From NCBI GenBank assembly GCA_947474565.1, contig CANJIS010000001.1, forward strand, positions 151,245 through 215,244: a stretch of DNA of 64,000 bases, read 5' to 3'. Source of the DNA: Alphaproteobacteria bacterium (GTDB lineage: Bacteria; Pseudomonadota; Alphaproteobacteria; Micropepsales; Micropepsaceae). The number at the start of each line of letters is the position of its first letter. The stretch's first letter is position 1. The notes beneath the pieces were generated by a model. The model worked only from the letters and a program-made list of their open reading frames with translations. It had not been told where the DNA came from and ran no database searches. Position numbers and translations under genes: made by a program. Below, one piece after another: positions 20,325-28,781 of this stretch.

Positions 20325-20576
20325 ATGACCAAGGCAAAACCCCAATTGCTGCATCTGGTGTTCGGCGGGGAGCTGAGCAGCCCCGGCGGCGTCGAGTTCA
20401 AGGATCTCAAGAAGCTCGACATCGTCGGCATGTATCCCAATTTCGCCGACGCCAAGACGGCCTGGCTGGCCAAGGCGCAGGCCACGGTGGACAGCGCCCA
20501 GACGCGCTATTTCGTGGCGCATATTCACCGCCTGTTCGAAATGGAAGAAGAGCCGCAACAGGACGCCGAAGACTAA
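20325..20576 (+). CDS. DUF4170 family protein
   Basis: The 83-residue protein has the DUF4170 pattern: LLHLVFGGEL at the start, IVGMYPNFADAKTAWLAKAQ in the middle, and the C-terminal TRYFVAHIHRLFEMEEE. The function is unknown, but the family is repeatedly encoded between cysQ and the lipid A/Kdo genes in alphaproteobacteria, as here. GGAG lies seven bases before the ATG. It is cytoplasmic and acidic at the C-terminus. Confidence 0.9.
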   Translation: MTKAKPQLLHLVFGGELSSPGGVEFKDLKKLDIVGMYPNFADAKTAWLAKAQATVDSAQTRYFVAHIHRLFEMEEEPQQDAED

Positions 20577-20642
20577 GCGTCTGAAGGTCAAGCCTTTCCC
20601 GGCCTGAGCCCGGCTTTTAAGCCTCGCCCGTAGGGGAACCCC

Positions 20643-22451
20643 GTGCTAAACGGGCCCCCGATGGCTCCAGCTTCCAAAGACATCGGCACCTTAGCGGTGG
20701 CCAGCCGCCTGTTCCGCGATTATGTCAGCCGCGAATGGGGCCTGCTGGGTTTCGCCATTCTGTGCATGCTGTTCACCTCGGCGATGGGCGGGCTGATCCC
20801 CATGCTGGTGAATTGGGATATCAAATACATCTTCCAGCGCCATGACGCGGGTTTGCTGCTGCCACTGTCGCTGGCCGCCTTCGGCATCATGGTCTTGCGC
20901 GCCGGCAGCCTGTTCCTGGGCAAAGCCACCATCGACACGGTGAGCGAGAAGGCGGTGGCGCGCGCCCAAGGCCATATGTTCGGGCGGCTGATCCGCCGCG
21001 ACCTGGCGGATTTGAATGCCGTGCATTCCGGCCAGTTCGTTTCCAATTTTCTGTACGACGCCACCTTGGTGCGCGATGCGCTGACGCTGGGCGTGGCCGC
21101 CATCTTTTTGGAACTGGTGCAGCTTGTTTTCTATATCGCCTATGTCGTGATCAGCGATTGGCAGCTGGGCATGCTGTCATTGCTGGCGCTGCCCGGCGTG
21201 GCATGGACGATGGAGCGGCTGGGCGGTTCGATGCGGCGCGCCGCCACGCGCGGCATGCAGGAAACCGGCGATCTGTCGGTGGTGCTGAGCGAAGCGATGG
21301 ATGGCCGCCGCGTCATCAAGGCTTACAACCTGGAAGAACTTTCCGTGGCGCGGGTGGAAGGGCGCATCCAGAAGCGCCTCGCCACCCTGATCCGTTCGGT
21401 GCGGTTGCGCGCTGCCGCAGCCCCCATGACCGACATTTTCGCCGGGTTGGTGATTGCCGGCGTTCTGTATTTTGCTGGTTATCAGAATCTGCATGGCGAG
21501 TTGACCCTTAACACCTTCGCCGCGTTCATCGTGGCGCTGCTGCTGGCGCAGCAGCCGGTGCGCAACCTGTCCCAGCTTTGGCCCAGCGCTTCGGCGGGCA
21601 TGGCGGCGGCCACGCGCATGTTCGCCGCGATTGATGCGCGGCCCCGCATCATCAGCGTGCCCGGGGCGCAGAAGCTGAAAGTGATCCCAGGCGGCGGCGC
21701 GGTGCGTTTCCAGGGTGTCGGCTTTGCCTATGCCAGCGCCACCGATCCGGCGCTGGAGAAGATCGATATCGACATTCCGGCCGGCACCAAGATCGCCCTG
21801 GTGGGGCCGTCGGGCGGCGGCAAGAGCACCTTGTTCAATCTGCTGCTGCGCTTCTATGACCCCGACTATGGCCATATCGCCATCGACGGTCAGGATATTC
21901 ACGGCGTGACGCTGGAGTCGCTGCGCGGCGCCATCGGCCTCGTTACCCAGGAAACCATTCTGTTCGACGAAAGCGTGGCGGACAATATTGCGCTGGGCCG
22001 CACCGGCGCCAGCCGCGCCCAGATCGAACAGGCGGCGCGCGATGCCGCCGCGCATGAATTCATTTCCGAACTGCCGCAAGGCTATGACACCCGTATCGGC
22101 GAAGGCGGCCTGAAACTTTCCGGTGGCCAGCGCCAGCGCATCGCCATTGCCCGCGCCATGCTGCGCGCCGCCCCCATCCTGCTGCTGGACGAAGCCACCT
22201 CGGCGCTGGACACCACCAGCGAGCGGCAAGTCCAAGAAGCGCTGTCGCGGCTGATGAAGGGGCGCACCACGATTGTGATCGCCCACCGGCTTTCCACCGT
22301 GCTGGATGCCGACCACATTTATGTGCTGGATCGCGGCAAGGTGGTGGAGCATGGCCCGCATGATGCGCTGATCGCCCGCAGCGGGCTTTACGCCCAGCTT
22401 TACCGGCACAATCTCACCGAGCCGGAGCCCGCTTTGACGGGTGAAGTCTGA
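20643..22451 (+). CDS. MsbA-like ABC exporter (fused permease and ATPase)
   Basis: This 602-residue half-transporter has six membrane helices (residues about 30-320) and a C-terminal ATPase. The Walker A motif GPSGGGKST is near residue 388, the signature LSGGQRQRIAIARAM near 492, and Walker B LLLDEATSALD follows. Its position before waaA, lpxK and an lpxL-type gene suggests it flips lipid A core across the inner membrane. The start is the GTG at 20643 with AGGGGA upstream, or the ATG at 20661. Confidence 0.92.
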   Translation: MLNGPPMAPASKDIGTLAVASRLFRDYVSREWGLLGFAILCMLFTSAMGGLIPMLVNWDIKYIFQRHDAGLLLPLSLAAFGIMVLRAGSLFLGKATIDTVSEKAVARAQGHMFGRLIRRDLADLNAVHSGQFVSNFLYDATLVRDALTLGVAAIFLELVQLVFYIAYVVISDWQLGMLSLLALPGVAWTMERLGGSMRRAATRGMQETGDLSVVLSEAMDGRRVIKAYNLEELSVARVEGRIQKRLATLIRSVRLRAAAAPMTDIFAGLVIAGVLYFAGYQNLHGELTLNTFAAFIVALLLAQQPVRNLSQLWPSASAGMAAATRMFAAIDARPRIISVPGAQKLKVIPGGGAVRFQGVGFAYASATDPALEKIDIDIPAGTKIALVGPSGGGKSTLFNLLLRFYDPDYGHIAIDGQDIHGVTLESLRGAIGLVTQETILFDESVADNIALGRTGASRAQIEQAARDAAAHEFISELPQGYDTRIGEGGLKLSGGQRQRIAIARAMLRAAPILLLDEATSALDTTSERQVQEALSRLMKGRTTIVIAHRLSTVLDADHIYVLDRGKVVEHGPHDALIARSGLYAQLYRHNLTEPEPALTGEV

Positions 22452-23722
22452 TGTTCGGCAAACTGCCCTGGGGCCTGAAGCTCTATCGCGGCTTTACCTA
22501 TCTGGTCGCGCCCGCCGCGAAATTGATCCTGAAATCCCGCGCCTCCAAGGGCAAGGAAGACCAGAACCGTTTGAATGAACGGCTGGGCCGGCCCGAAATA
22601 CCGCGCCCTGCCGGGCGGCTGGTTTGGATTCATGGCGCCAGCGTGGGCGAAAGCGTCGCCGCCCTGCCCCTGATCAACAAGCTTCTGTATGACGGCACGG
22701 TGCTGGTGACATCGGGCACCGTCGCATCCGCCGAAGTGATGAAACGGCGCTTGCCGCCCGGCGTCATCCATCAATTCGTGCCGCTGGATACGCCCGGCGC
22801 GGTCAAGCGGTTCCTGGATCACTGGAAGCCCAATGCCGCCCTGTTCGTGGAATCCGAACTCTGGCCCAACCTGCTGCTGACGGCGGCGGCACGCGGGGTG
22901 CGGCTGGTCTTGATCAATGCCCGCATTTCCGAACGCTCGGCGGCGGGCTGGCAGCGCGTGCCCAAATCCGCGCGCCATCTGTTTCAGATTTTCGATGCCG
23001 TACTGGCCCAGGATGAAGAGATCGCCGCGCGCTTTCGCAAATTGGGCGCGCGCGATGTGCGCGTTGTCGGCAGCCTGAAGGCCGATGCCCCGCCCTTGTC
23101 CTGCGATGTGGCGGCATTGGGGGTGCTGAAAAAAGAAATCGGGACACGCCCGCTTCTGATCGCCGCCCAAACCCATCCCGGTGAAGACGAAACCGTGCTG
23201 CCGGCGCATGACAGCTTGCGCCGCCGCTTTCCCGATCTTCTCACCATCATTGTGCCGCGCCATACGGCACGCGGCGCCGATATCGCCATGCTGTGCGGCC
23301 AGCGTGCCGTGGCCCGGCGTTCTCTGGGCGAGCCCATCAGCACTGAGACGGAAATCTATGTCGCCGACACGATGAGCGAGATGGGGCTTTTCTATCGCCT
23401 GGCGCGCTTCTGTTTTCTGGGCGCCACCCTGGTGCCGATGGGCGGGCACAATCCGCTGGAGCCTGCCGTGCTTCATTGCGGCGTGATCGCGGGGCCGCAT
23501 CGCAGTTCCAATGCCAAGGCCTTCGAAGCCATCATGGGGGCGCAGGGGTTGGGCGATGTGCGCACCAGCGGCGACATCGCCGCGCTAGTGGAGAAGCTGA
23601 TCGAAAATCCGTCCCTGGCGGCGGCGATGGGCGAAGCGGCGGCGCGCGGCGCGGCTGCCCAGGCGGGCGCGGTGTCGGCCACCATGGCGGTGCTGGAAAG
23701 CCTGAAACATGCGGGCGCCTGA
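22451..23722 (+). CDS. waaA: 3-deoxy-D-manno-octulosonic acid transferase
   Basis: The 423-residue GT30 glycosyltransferase adds Kdo to lipid A precursor at the inner membrane. Signatures are LVWIHGASVGESVAALPLI near the N-terminus, LFVESELWPNLL, and MGGHNPLEPAVLHCGVIAGP near the C-terminus. A membrane-anchoring N-terminal segment is present. It starts on the last base of the ABC transporter stop (TGATG) and overlaps lpxK by 14 bases. Confidence 0.96.
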   Translation: MFGKLPWGLKLYRGFTYLVAPAAKLILKSRASKGKEDQNRLNERLGRPEIPRPAGRLVWIHGASVGESVAALPLINKLLYDGTVLVTSGTVASAEVMKRRLPPGVIHQFVPLDTPGAVKRFLDHWKPNAALFVESELWPNLLLTAAARGVRLVLINARISERSAAGWQRVPKSARHLFQIFDAVLAQDEEIAARFRKLGARDVRVVGSLKADAPPLSCDVAALGVLKKEIGTRPLLIAAQTHPGEDETVLPAHDSLRRRFPDLLTIIVPRHTARGADIAMLCGQRAVARRSLGEPISTETEIYVADTMSEMGLFYRLARFCFLGATLVPMGGHNPLEPAVLHCGVIAGPHRSSNAKAFEAIMGAQGLGDVRTSGDIAALVEKLIENPSLAAAMGEAAARGAAAQAGAVSATMAVLESLKHAGA

Positions 23723-24644
23723 TTTCTGGAAAACACGCGGGCCGCTGGCGCTGCTGCTGGCGCCGCTGGGATGCCTGTATGGCCTCAGCGTGGCGAAGAA
23801 AGCGGCAGACGCCGCGCCGTTGCGCAGTACTGCCAAAGTGATCTGCGTCGGCAACCTCACCGCCGGGGGCAGCGGCAAGACGCCGGTGGCGATTGCCATC
23901 GGGCAAGAATTGCACAGGCGCGGCAAAAAGGTTTTCTTTCTGACGCGCGGCTATGGCGGCAGCGAAGCCGGGCCGGTGCTGGTCAAAGATCAGACCGTGG
24001 ATGCGGTGGGCGATGAAGCCTTGCTGCTGGCCCGCACCGCGCCCACCGTGGTGGCGCGCGACCGGGCGGAAGGCGCGAAACTGGCGGTGGCGCAAGGCGC
24101 GGACGTGATCGTGATGGATGACGGCCACCAGAACTTCACCCTGGCGAAAGACCTGTCGCTGGTGGTGGTGGATGGCGCGGCGGGCTTCGGCAATGGCTTT
24201 ATGATTCCGGCGGGACCGTTGCGCGAATCCGTGGCGCAGGGCCTGGCGCGCGCCGATGGGGTGATCATCGTGGGTGATGGAAATCCCGATCTGAATGGTT
24301 TCACCGGCCCGGTGATGCGGGCGCGGCTGGAACCGGATGGCGCAAATGTCGCGGGGCGTGATGTCTTCGCTTTTGCCGGGATCGGGCGGCCGGAAAAATT
24401 CGTGGCAACATTGCAAGCCTGCGGCGCAACAGTGACAGGCACGCAATTCTTCGCCGACCACCATCCTTATAATGCCGCGGAAATCGCCGCTTTAAAAAGC
24501 TGGGCCGGGGCTTCGACCCTGGTGACGACGGAGAAGGACATGGTGCGTCTCAGCCCGGAAATGGCGGACGGAATCACCACGCTTAAGATACGCGCCCGCT
24601 TCGAAGACCCCCGTTTGCTTGACAGCCTGTTGGCCGGGGTTTAG
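23709..24644 (+). CDS. lpxK: Tetraacyldisaccharide 4'-kinase
   Basis: The 311-residue kinase phosphorylates the 4' position of the lipid A disaccharide to make lipid IVA. The P-loop is in VGNLTAGGSGKTPVAIAI (about residues 47-64), followed by FLTRGYGGS and the family motif VIVMDDGHQNFTL. There is one N-terminal membrane anchor. It overlaps the end of waaA and is followed by the acyltransferase gene after nine bases. Confidence 0.96.
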   Translation: MRAPDFWKTRGPLALLLAPLGCLYGLSVAKKAADAAPLRSTAKVICVGNLTAGGSGKTPVAIAIGQELHRRGKKVFFLTRGYGGSEAGPVLVKDQTVDAVGDEALLLARTAPTVVARDRAEGAKLAVAQGADVIVMDDGHQNFTLAKDLSLVVVDGAAGFGNGFMIPAGPLRESVAQGLARADGVIIVGDGNPDLNGFTGPVMRARLEPDGANVAGRDVFAFAGIGRPEKFVATLQACGATVTGTQFFADHHPYNAAEIAALKSWAGASTLVTTEKDMVRLSPEMADGITTLKIRARFEDPRLLDSLLAGV

Positions 24645-24653
24645 CCCCGTTCC

Positions 24654-25556
24654 ATGGCCGCAAGCCGCAAATTTCGTTACGCCTTGGAAGCTGCGGGCTT
24701 CTTTGTGTTGATGGGCTTTCTGCGGCTGTTCAATGTGGATACCGCGTCCCGCATCGGCGGCTGGATCGGCCGCCGGATTTTCTCGAAGCTGTCGCCCGGC
24801 AAGACGGCGCGCAAGAATCTCAAAGCCGCGTTTCCGGAAAAGAGCAAATCCGAGATCGAGACCATCCTCACCGCCATGTGGGACAATCTGGGCCGCGTGG
24901 TCGGCGAATATCCGCATCTGGGAAGTTTCAACAAGGCCGGACCCGGCACGCGCATCCTGGTCAAAGGCGTGGAGCATGTCGAGGAAGCGGCGAAGGGTGA
25001 TCGCGGCACTATGTTCCTGTCGGGCCATCTGGCCAATTGGGAAATGATGCCGATGAGCGGCGAACTGTGGGGCCTGGATGGCGCCACCGTGGTGCGCCAT
25101 CCCAACAATCCGCATGTCGCGCGCTGGATCGCCAAGCAGCGCGGACTGAATGGGCCCAAGGAGCAGATCGGCAAGCATAGCGGGGCGCGGCGCATCTTCT
25201 CGCAGCTACGCGGCGGCAAGGTGATCTATATGCTGGTGGACCAGCGCAACGACGAAGGCATTCCGATAGAATTCTTCGGGCGCCCTGCCCCGACCACACC
25301 GGTGCCGGCGGCACTGGCGCTGAAACTGGGGGCGCGCATCCTGGTGGCCAACAACCGGCGGGTAAACGGGGCGCATTTCGAAGTGACGGTGAATCCAGGG
25401 CCGGAGTTTACGCCCACCGGCGATGACGAAGCCGACACCCGCGAATTGACGAAACGGATCACCGCCCAGATAGAAGCGATGATCCGTTCCAATCCGTCAC
25501 AATGGCTCTGGATTCACAAGCGCTGGGGTAAGGCCGGGCCCGCGGAACGCGGGTGA
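24654..25556 (+). CDS. Lipid A biosynthesis acyltransferase, LpxL/HtrB family
   Basis: The 300-residue membrane-associated acyltransferase adds a secondary acyl chain to lipid A. The catalytic H-x4-E motif is in LSGHLANWEMMP near residue 125, and the second conserved block is VDQRNDEGIPIEFFGRPAPT. It begins with one hydrophobic segment. It is the last gene of the lipid A run. Its TGA stop lies at the very edge of a family C repeat (TGAGCAGGTC). Confidence 0.93.
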   Translation: MAASRKFRYALEAAGFFVLMGFLRLFNVDTASRIGGWIGRRIFSKLSPGKTARKNLKAAFPEKSKSEIETILTAMWDNLGRVVGEYPHLGSFNKAGPGTRILVKGVEHVEEAAKGDRGTMFLSGHLANWEMMPMSGELWGLDGATVVRHPNNPHVARWIAKQRGLNGPKEQIGKHSGARRIFSQLRGGKVIYMLVDQRNDEGIPIEFFGRPAPTTPVPAALALKLGARILVANNRRVNGAHFEVTVNPGPEFTPTGDDEADTRELTKRITAQIEAMIRSNPSQWLWIHKRWGKAGPAERG

Positions 25557-25640
25557 GCAGGTCTCGCCACGCTGCCGCTAGCGAGGGACCTGCGAAACGG
25601 ACGAACGCCGCGAGCCTGGGCGAGCGGCCGGGTGCTTCGA
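25555..25640. repeat. Intergenic repeat, family C
   Basis: It starts TGAGCAGGTC, whose TGA is the stop of the acyltransferase gene, continues to GGACCTGCGAAACGGACG, and ends CGCGAGCCTGGGCGAGCGGC. The same two-hairpin unit appears inside the repeat at 4731-4811 and, inverted, at about 35918-36005. The remaining bases to 25708 show nothing recognisable. Confidence 0.75.
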
Positions 25641-25708
25641 CAAGCGCAATGCACAACGGGCCCGGTCTGATGACCGAGGCCCGTTGGACACAAACTTACT
25701 TCAGCGAA

Positions 25709-25978
25709 CTACCAGCGGCGGCCGTTGCGATAGTAGCGGCGGTCGTCATGGCGCCAGCCGTGATAGCGGGGGCCATAATTCTGGCGCCAATAATTGGCAT
25801 GGCGCGGGCTGCTCCAATAATGCCAGCGGTTATAGCGGTCGTAGTAACCGTCGCTATAACCCATCTGGACATTGCCGAAGTTAAAGCCGAACGCGACCTG
25901 CGCCTGAGCCGGCTGGGTGAATTCAACGGCCGTGCCCAAAGCCAGGGCCGCAAGCGCGTATTTGATAGCAGTTTTCAT
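25709..25978 (-). CDS. Small secreted Tyr/Arg/Trp/His-rich protein, unknown function
   Basis: The 89-residue protein begins with a clear Sec signal peptide ending in QPAQAQ. The mature part is dominated by Y, R, W, H, N and G (for example YYDRYNRWHYWSSPRHANYW) and has no cysteine. Start 25978 is chosen because GAGGAG lies six bases upstream. Similar YR-rich exported proteins exist in alphaproteobacteria without known function. A perfect EcfG-type promoter lies upstream, so it is probably a general-stress protein. Confidence 0.8.
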   Translation of the reverse strand: MKTAIKYALAALALGTAVEFTQPAQAQVAFGFNFGNVQMGYSDGYYDRYNRWHYWSSPRHANYWRQNYGPRYHGWRHDDRRYYRNGRRW

Positions 25979-26019
25979 CGTCATCTCCTCGCTCTGCCCT
26001 TCCGTCTGTCCGATTTGTG

Positions 26020-26044
26020 AACGAGGAAGGCAAAGAGTTGTTCC
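26020..26044 (-). promoter_or_regulatory. EcfG-type general stress promoter
   Basis: On the minus strand GGAAC (26040-26044) is followed after exactly 16 bases by CGTT (26020-26023). This is the consensus for the alphaproteobacterial general stress sigma factor EcfG. Transcription would start about 35 bases upstream of the secreted Tyr/Arg-rich protein at 25978. Confidence 0.7.
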
Positions 26045-26080
26045 CGCGAAAATCCGGGAACGGCGAGGAACCAAAAAGGA

Positions 26081-26929
26081 TTAAAGTGAATCCGGTTTGG
26101 GCTTTTTTGTGGCAAGCGCGGGATCCAGCTTGACCTGGAACCAGTTCATTTCCCAATGCAGATGCGGGCCGGTGGCGCGTCCCGTTCGGCCAATATGTCC
26201 GATCATCTGGCCGCGTTTCACCGCATCGCCTTCCTTCACCAGCCGCTTGGACTGATGCAGGTAACTGGTAGCGACGCCCTGCCCGTGCGCGATCAGCGTA
26301 AAGCCGCCATTGACGTAATGATCGGCGCTGACAGTGACGATGCCATCGGCGGGGGCATGGATCGGCGTCCCCGTGGGGGCGGCCATGTCGACGCCCATAT
26401 GCGGCGACATCGGCGTGCCGTTATCGATGCGCTGGCTGCCGAACACGCCGCTTTCGATGCCCGGCGCCGGCCAGTCGAAGCCGGAGAGAAAATCGGTGCC
26501 CGGCGTGTTGGTAAAGCGGGCGAGATAGATCGTCGCGGATTCCTGGGCGATACGCTCTTGCACGTCCTTGGGCGGCGTCACCGTGTTCTGCGGCAAGCCG
26601 TCAATGCGCTGAATGTCGTATTGCCGTTTGGCCGGAGTGAAAGAGCGGCTGTCGCCGCCGCCTTCGGGATAGCGCACTGCGATCTGCGAGGGCGTGGTCT
26701 GGTTATAGGCAAAGCCGAAAACAAAGCGGCCGTCTTTGGTGACATCGAGCGGGCGGCCATCCAGCGCCACCAGCGAACCGGGGGGCGCTTGCCCCAAGGC
26801 AAGGCTGCCCTGCTCCATCGCGCCGGTGATGGAAAAGCAGACCGGGGGTTCGGCGGCGAAAACAGATTTTGAGAAGATGGGCGTACTGGCGAAAGCGAGG
26901 CTGCACCTAAGAAAGAAGCGGCGATTCAC
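26081..26929 (-). CDS. M23 family metallopeptidase
   Basis: The 282-residue exported LytM-type endopeptidase probably cuts peptidoglycan cross-links. Zinc ligands are visible in HMGVDMAAPTGTPIHAPADG and in the C-terminal GPHLHWEM. The N-terminus NRRFFLRCSLAFAS with a later AAEP looks like a Tat or Sec signal. Start is the GTG at 26929, which overlaps the stop of the DUF2093 gene in GTGA; an ATG further back would lie inside that gene. Between the signal and the catalytic domain is a beta-rich region of about 120 residues. Confidence 0.93.
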   Translation of the reverse strand: MNRRFFLRCSLAFASTPIFSKSVFAAEPPVCFSITGAMEQGSLALGQAPPGSLVALDGRPLDVTKDGRFVFGFAYNQTTPSQIAVRYPEGGGDSRSFTPAKRQYDIQRIDGLPQNTVTPPKDVQERIAQESATIYLARFTNTPGTDFLSGFDWPAPGIESGVFGSQRIDNGTPMSPHMGVDMAAPTGTPIHAPADGIVTVSADHYVNGGFTLIAHGQGVATSYLHQSKRLVKEGDAVKRGQMIGHIGRTGRATGPHLHWEMNWFQVKLDPALATKKPKPDSL

Positions 26930-27153
26930 TTCGGGACCAATCCCTTTTTCTGCGCGCGCTGGGTGGAGAGTGCGGGCGAGGCATAAGCCTCCTGCAGATC
27001 GACGCTCCAATAGCGCAGGGCGTCAACGGGAATGTGGACGCCGCTGACGGCGCAGACAACGTAAGAGCCGGGCAGGATGACGTCGTAATCGCCATCGAGA
27101 TACCGCAGCTTGGCTTCGCCCTGGTCGCGTTCCATTTTGTTCATGGCGTCCAT
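26926..27153 (-). CDS. DUF2093 family protein
   Basis: The 75-residue protein shows the DUF2093 signature: GEAKLRYLDGDYDVILPGSY, then CAVSGVHIPVDALRYWSVD and QEAYASP. Its function is unknown. It is regularly found next to an M23 peptidase and xseA in alphaproteobacteria, as here. The two cysteine/strand elements suggest a small zinc-ribbon-like fold, but only one cysteine is present. Confidence 0.9.
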   Translation of the reverse strand: MDAMNKMERDQGEAKLRYLDGDYDVILPGSYVVCAVSGVHIPVDALRYWSVDLQEAYASPALSTQRAQKKGLVPK

Positions 27154-27166
27154 ACTAAACTCTCAT

Positions 27167-27330
27167 TGTCATGGCCCGCAAATGCGGCACTGTCATCCCC
27201 GGCCGAGCAAAGCGCAGCTTTGCGAGGGGAAGGGGATCCAGTCTGGTGACTGGAGAATCTTTTTGTTGCAACCGCCTGGGTCCCCTTCCCTCGCGCCATG
27301 CTGCGCATGCCGCTCGCCGGGGATGACAGG
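27167..27330. repeat. Intergenic repeats: family B fragment followed by family A
   Basis: A short family B piece (GTCATGGCCCGCAAATGCGG) at about 27167-27186 is followed by a complete family A unit from TGTCATCCCCGGCCGAGC (27191) to CTCGCCGGGGATGACAG. Between the arms are GAAGGGGATCCAG and CTGGGTCCCCTTCCC. It fills the gap between xseA and the DUF2093 gene. Confidence 0.85.
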
Positions 27331-27336
27331 GGGGGG

Positions 27337-28743
27337 TTAAAAGAGGCTCCCCTGATCGGTCGGTGATTTTTTGCCTTTGGGCCTGGGCGTTCCGCCCGCA
27401 ACAGCCCCGGATTCACCGTCGGCGAAGCGCAAGGTCAGGCCCTCGCCCGCTTTAACCTCTGCGGCGCGGCGGCGCACCTTGCCGTCTTCGCCGGTCACAA
27501 GGGCAAAGCCGCGATCCAGCACGCCCTTATAAGAGACGCTTTCCAGCAGGCGGCTGACCGCATCCAGGCGGCGGCGGCTTTCCTTGATCTGGATCTTTTC
27601 CACCCGCGCGGCGCGTGTGGCCAGCCCATCCAGCTTCTGGCGCAGATTGGCCAAACGCTGGCGCAAGGTGGTAGGGCGTAAAGACGCCGAAGTCTCCAGC
27701 AGCGCGCGGCGATGCAGTTGCAGATTGTGGCGCAGGCCGACGCCCAATTTCTCGCCTGCCTGATCCAGGCGCTGGCGCGGCTGGGCGAATAACTGGTCGG
27801 CGCGCGGCAGCACGCGGGCCAGTTGCGCCAGATGGCGGCGGCGCTGTTCCACCCCGCGCGTGAAACAGGCCAGCATGCGGCGCTGGTAATCGAGTGTCTG
27901 CGACAGAAGCTCGGTGCGCACCGGCACCGCCAGTTCGGCGGCAGCGGTGGGCGTGGGCGCGCGCATGTCGGAGGCGAAATCGATCAGCGTGGTGTCGGTC
28001 TCATGCCCGACCGCAGAAATCAGCGGAATAAGACTGGCGGCGGCGGCGCGGACCACCACCTCTTCGTTGAAGGCCATCAGGTCCTCGACCGAGCCGCCGC
28101 CCCGCGCCACAATGATGACATCGGGTTTGGGAAAAGCGCCGCCAAGATTGTTCAAGCCGGCGATGCCCGCAGCGATTTCGGCGGCGGCTTTTTCGCCCTG
28201 CACCGCCACCGGCCACAGCAGCACCCGGCGCGGGAAGCGCGCATTGAGGCGATGCATGATATCGCGGATCACCGCCCCGGTGGGCGATGTCACCACGCCG
28301 ATCACTTCGGGCAAGAAGGGCAGCTTCTTTTTGCGTGAGGCTTCGAACAGGCCTTCGGCGGCAAGCTTCTTCTTGCGTTCTTCCAGCAGCGCCATCAGCG
28401 CGCCCAGGCCCGCCAGCTCAATCTGCTCGACAATGATCTGGTAGTTGGAGCGGCCGGGATAGGTGGTGAGGCGGCCCGTCACCACCACGTCCATGCCCGA
28501 TTCGGGGCGCAGCTTGGGCCGCGCCGTCTTCCAGATGATGGCGGCCAGAACCGCCTTGTCGTCCTTCAGGTCGAAATAGGTGTGGCCGGACGGTGCGACT
28601 TTCAGGCCCGAAATCTCGCCCCGGACGCGCACAAAAGCGAAGTTTTCCTCGACCACGCGCTTCAGCGCCCCGGACAGTTCACTGACCGAGAATTCGGGGA
28701 GATTCGACAGGGTGCTGGCGGCTTCGCTCATGGGTGCGGGCAT
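27337..28743 (-). CDS. xseA: Exodeoxyribonuclease VII large subunit
   Basis: This 468-residue nuclease subunit degrades single-stranded DNA together with XseB. It has the N-terminal OB fold (FAFVRVRGEISGLKVAPSGH), the catalytic block with VVTSPTGAVIRDIMHRL, IIVARGGGSVEDLMAFNEE and AVGHETDTTLIDFASDMRAP, and a long helical region. Length is normal. It diverges from purD across about 40 bases. Its partner xseB is at 48104. Confidence 0.97.
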   Translation of the reverse strand: MPAPMSEAASTLSNLPEFSVSELSGALKRVVEENFAFVRVRGEISGLKVAPSGHTYFDLKDDKAVLAAIIWKTARPKLRPESGMDVVVTGRLTTYPGRSNYQIIVEQIELAGLGALMALLEERKKKLAAEGLFEASRKKKLPFLPEVIGVVTSPTGAVIRDIMHRLNARFPRRVLLWPVAVQGEKAAAEIAAGIAGLNNLGGAFPKPDVIIVARGGGSVEDLMAFNEEVVVRAAAASLIPLISAVGHETDTTLIDFASDMRAPTPTAAAELAVPVRTELLSQTLDYQRRMLACFTRGVEQRRRHLAQLARVLPRADQLFAQPRQRLDQAGEKLGVGLRHNLQLHRRALLETSASLRPTTLRQRLANLRQKLDGLATRAARVEKIQIKESRRRLDAVSRLLESVSYKGVLDRGFALVTGEDGKVRRRAAEVKAGEGLTLRFADGESGAVAGGTPRPKGKKSPTDQGSLF

Positions 28744-28781
28744 GATACAGAGTCCGAAGGAAATTCGGATAGCGGTGAGTT

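Noticed and set aside
21177..22409. A 410-codon open frame antisense to the ABC exporter
   Set aside because: It is a mirror of GC-rich codons; the exporter has intact Walker A, signature and Walker B motifs.
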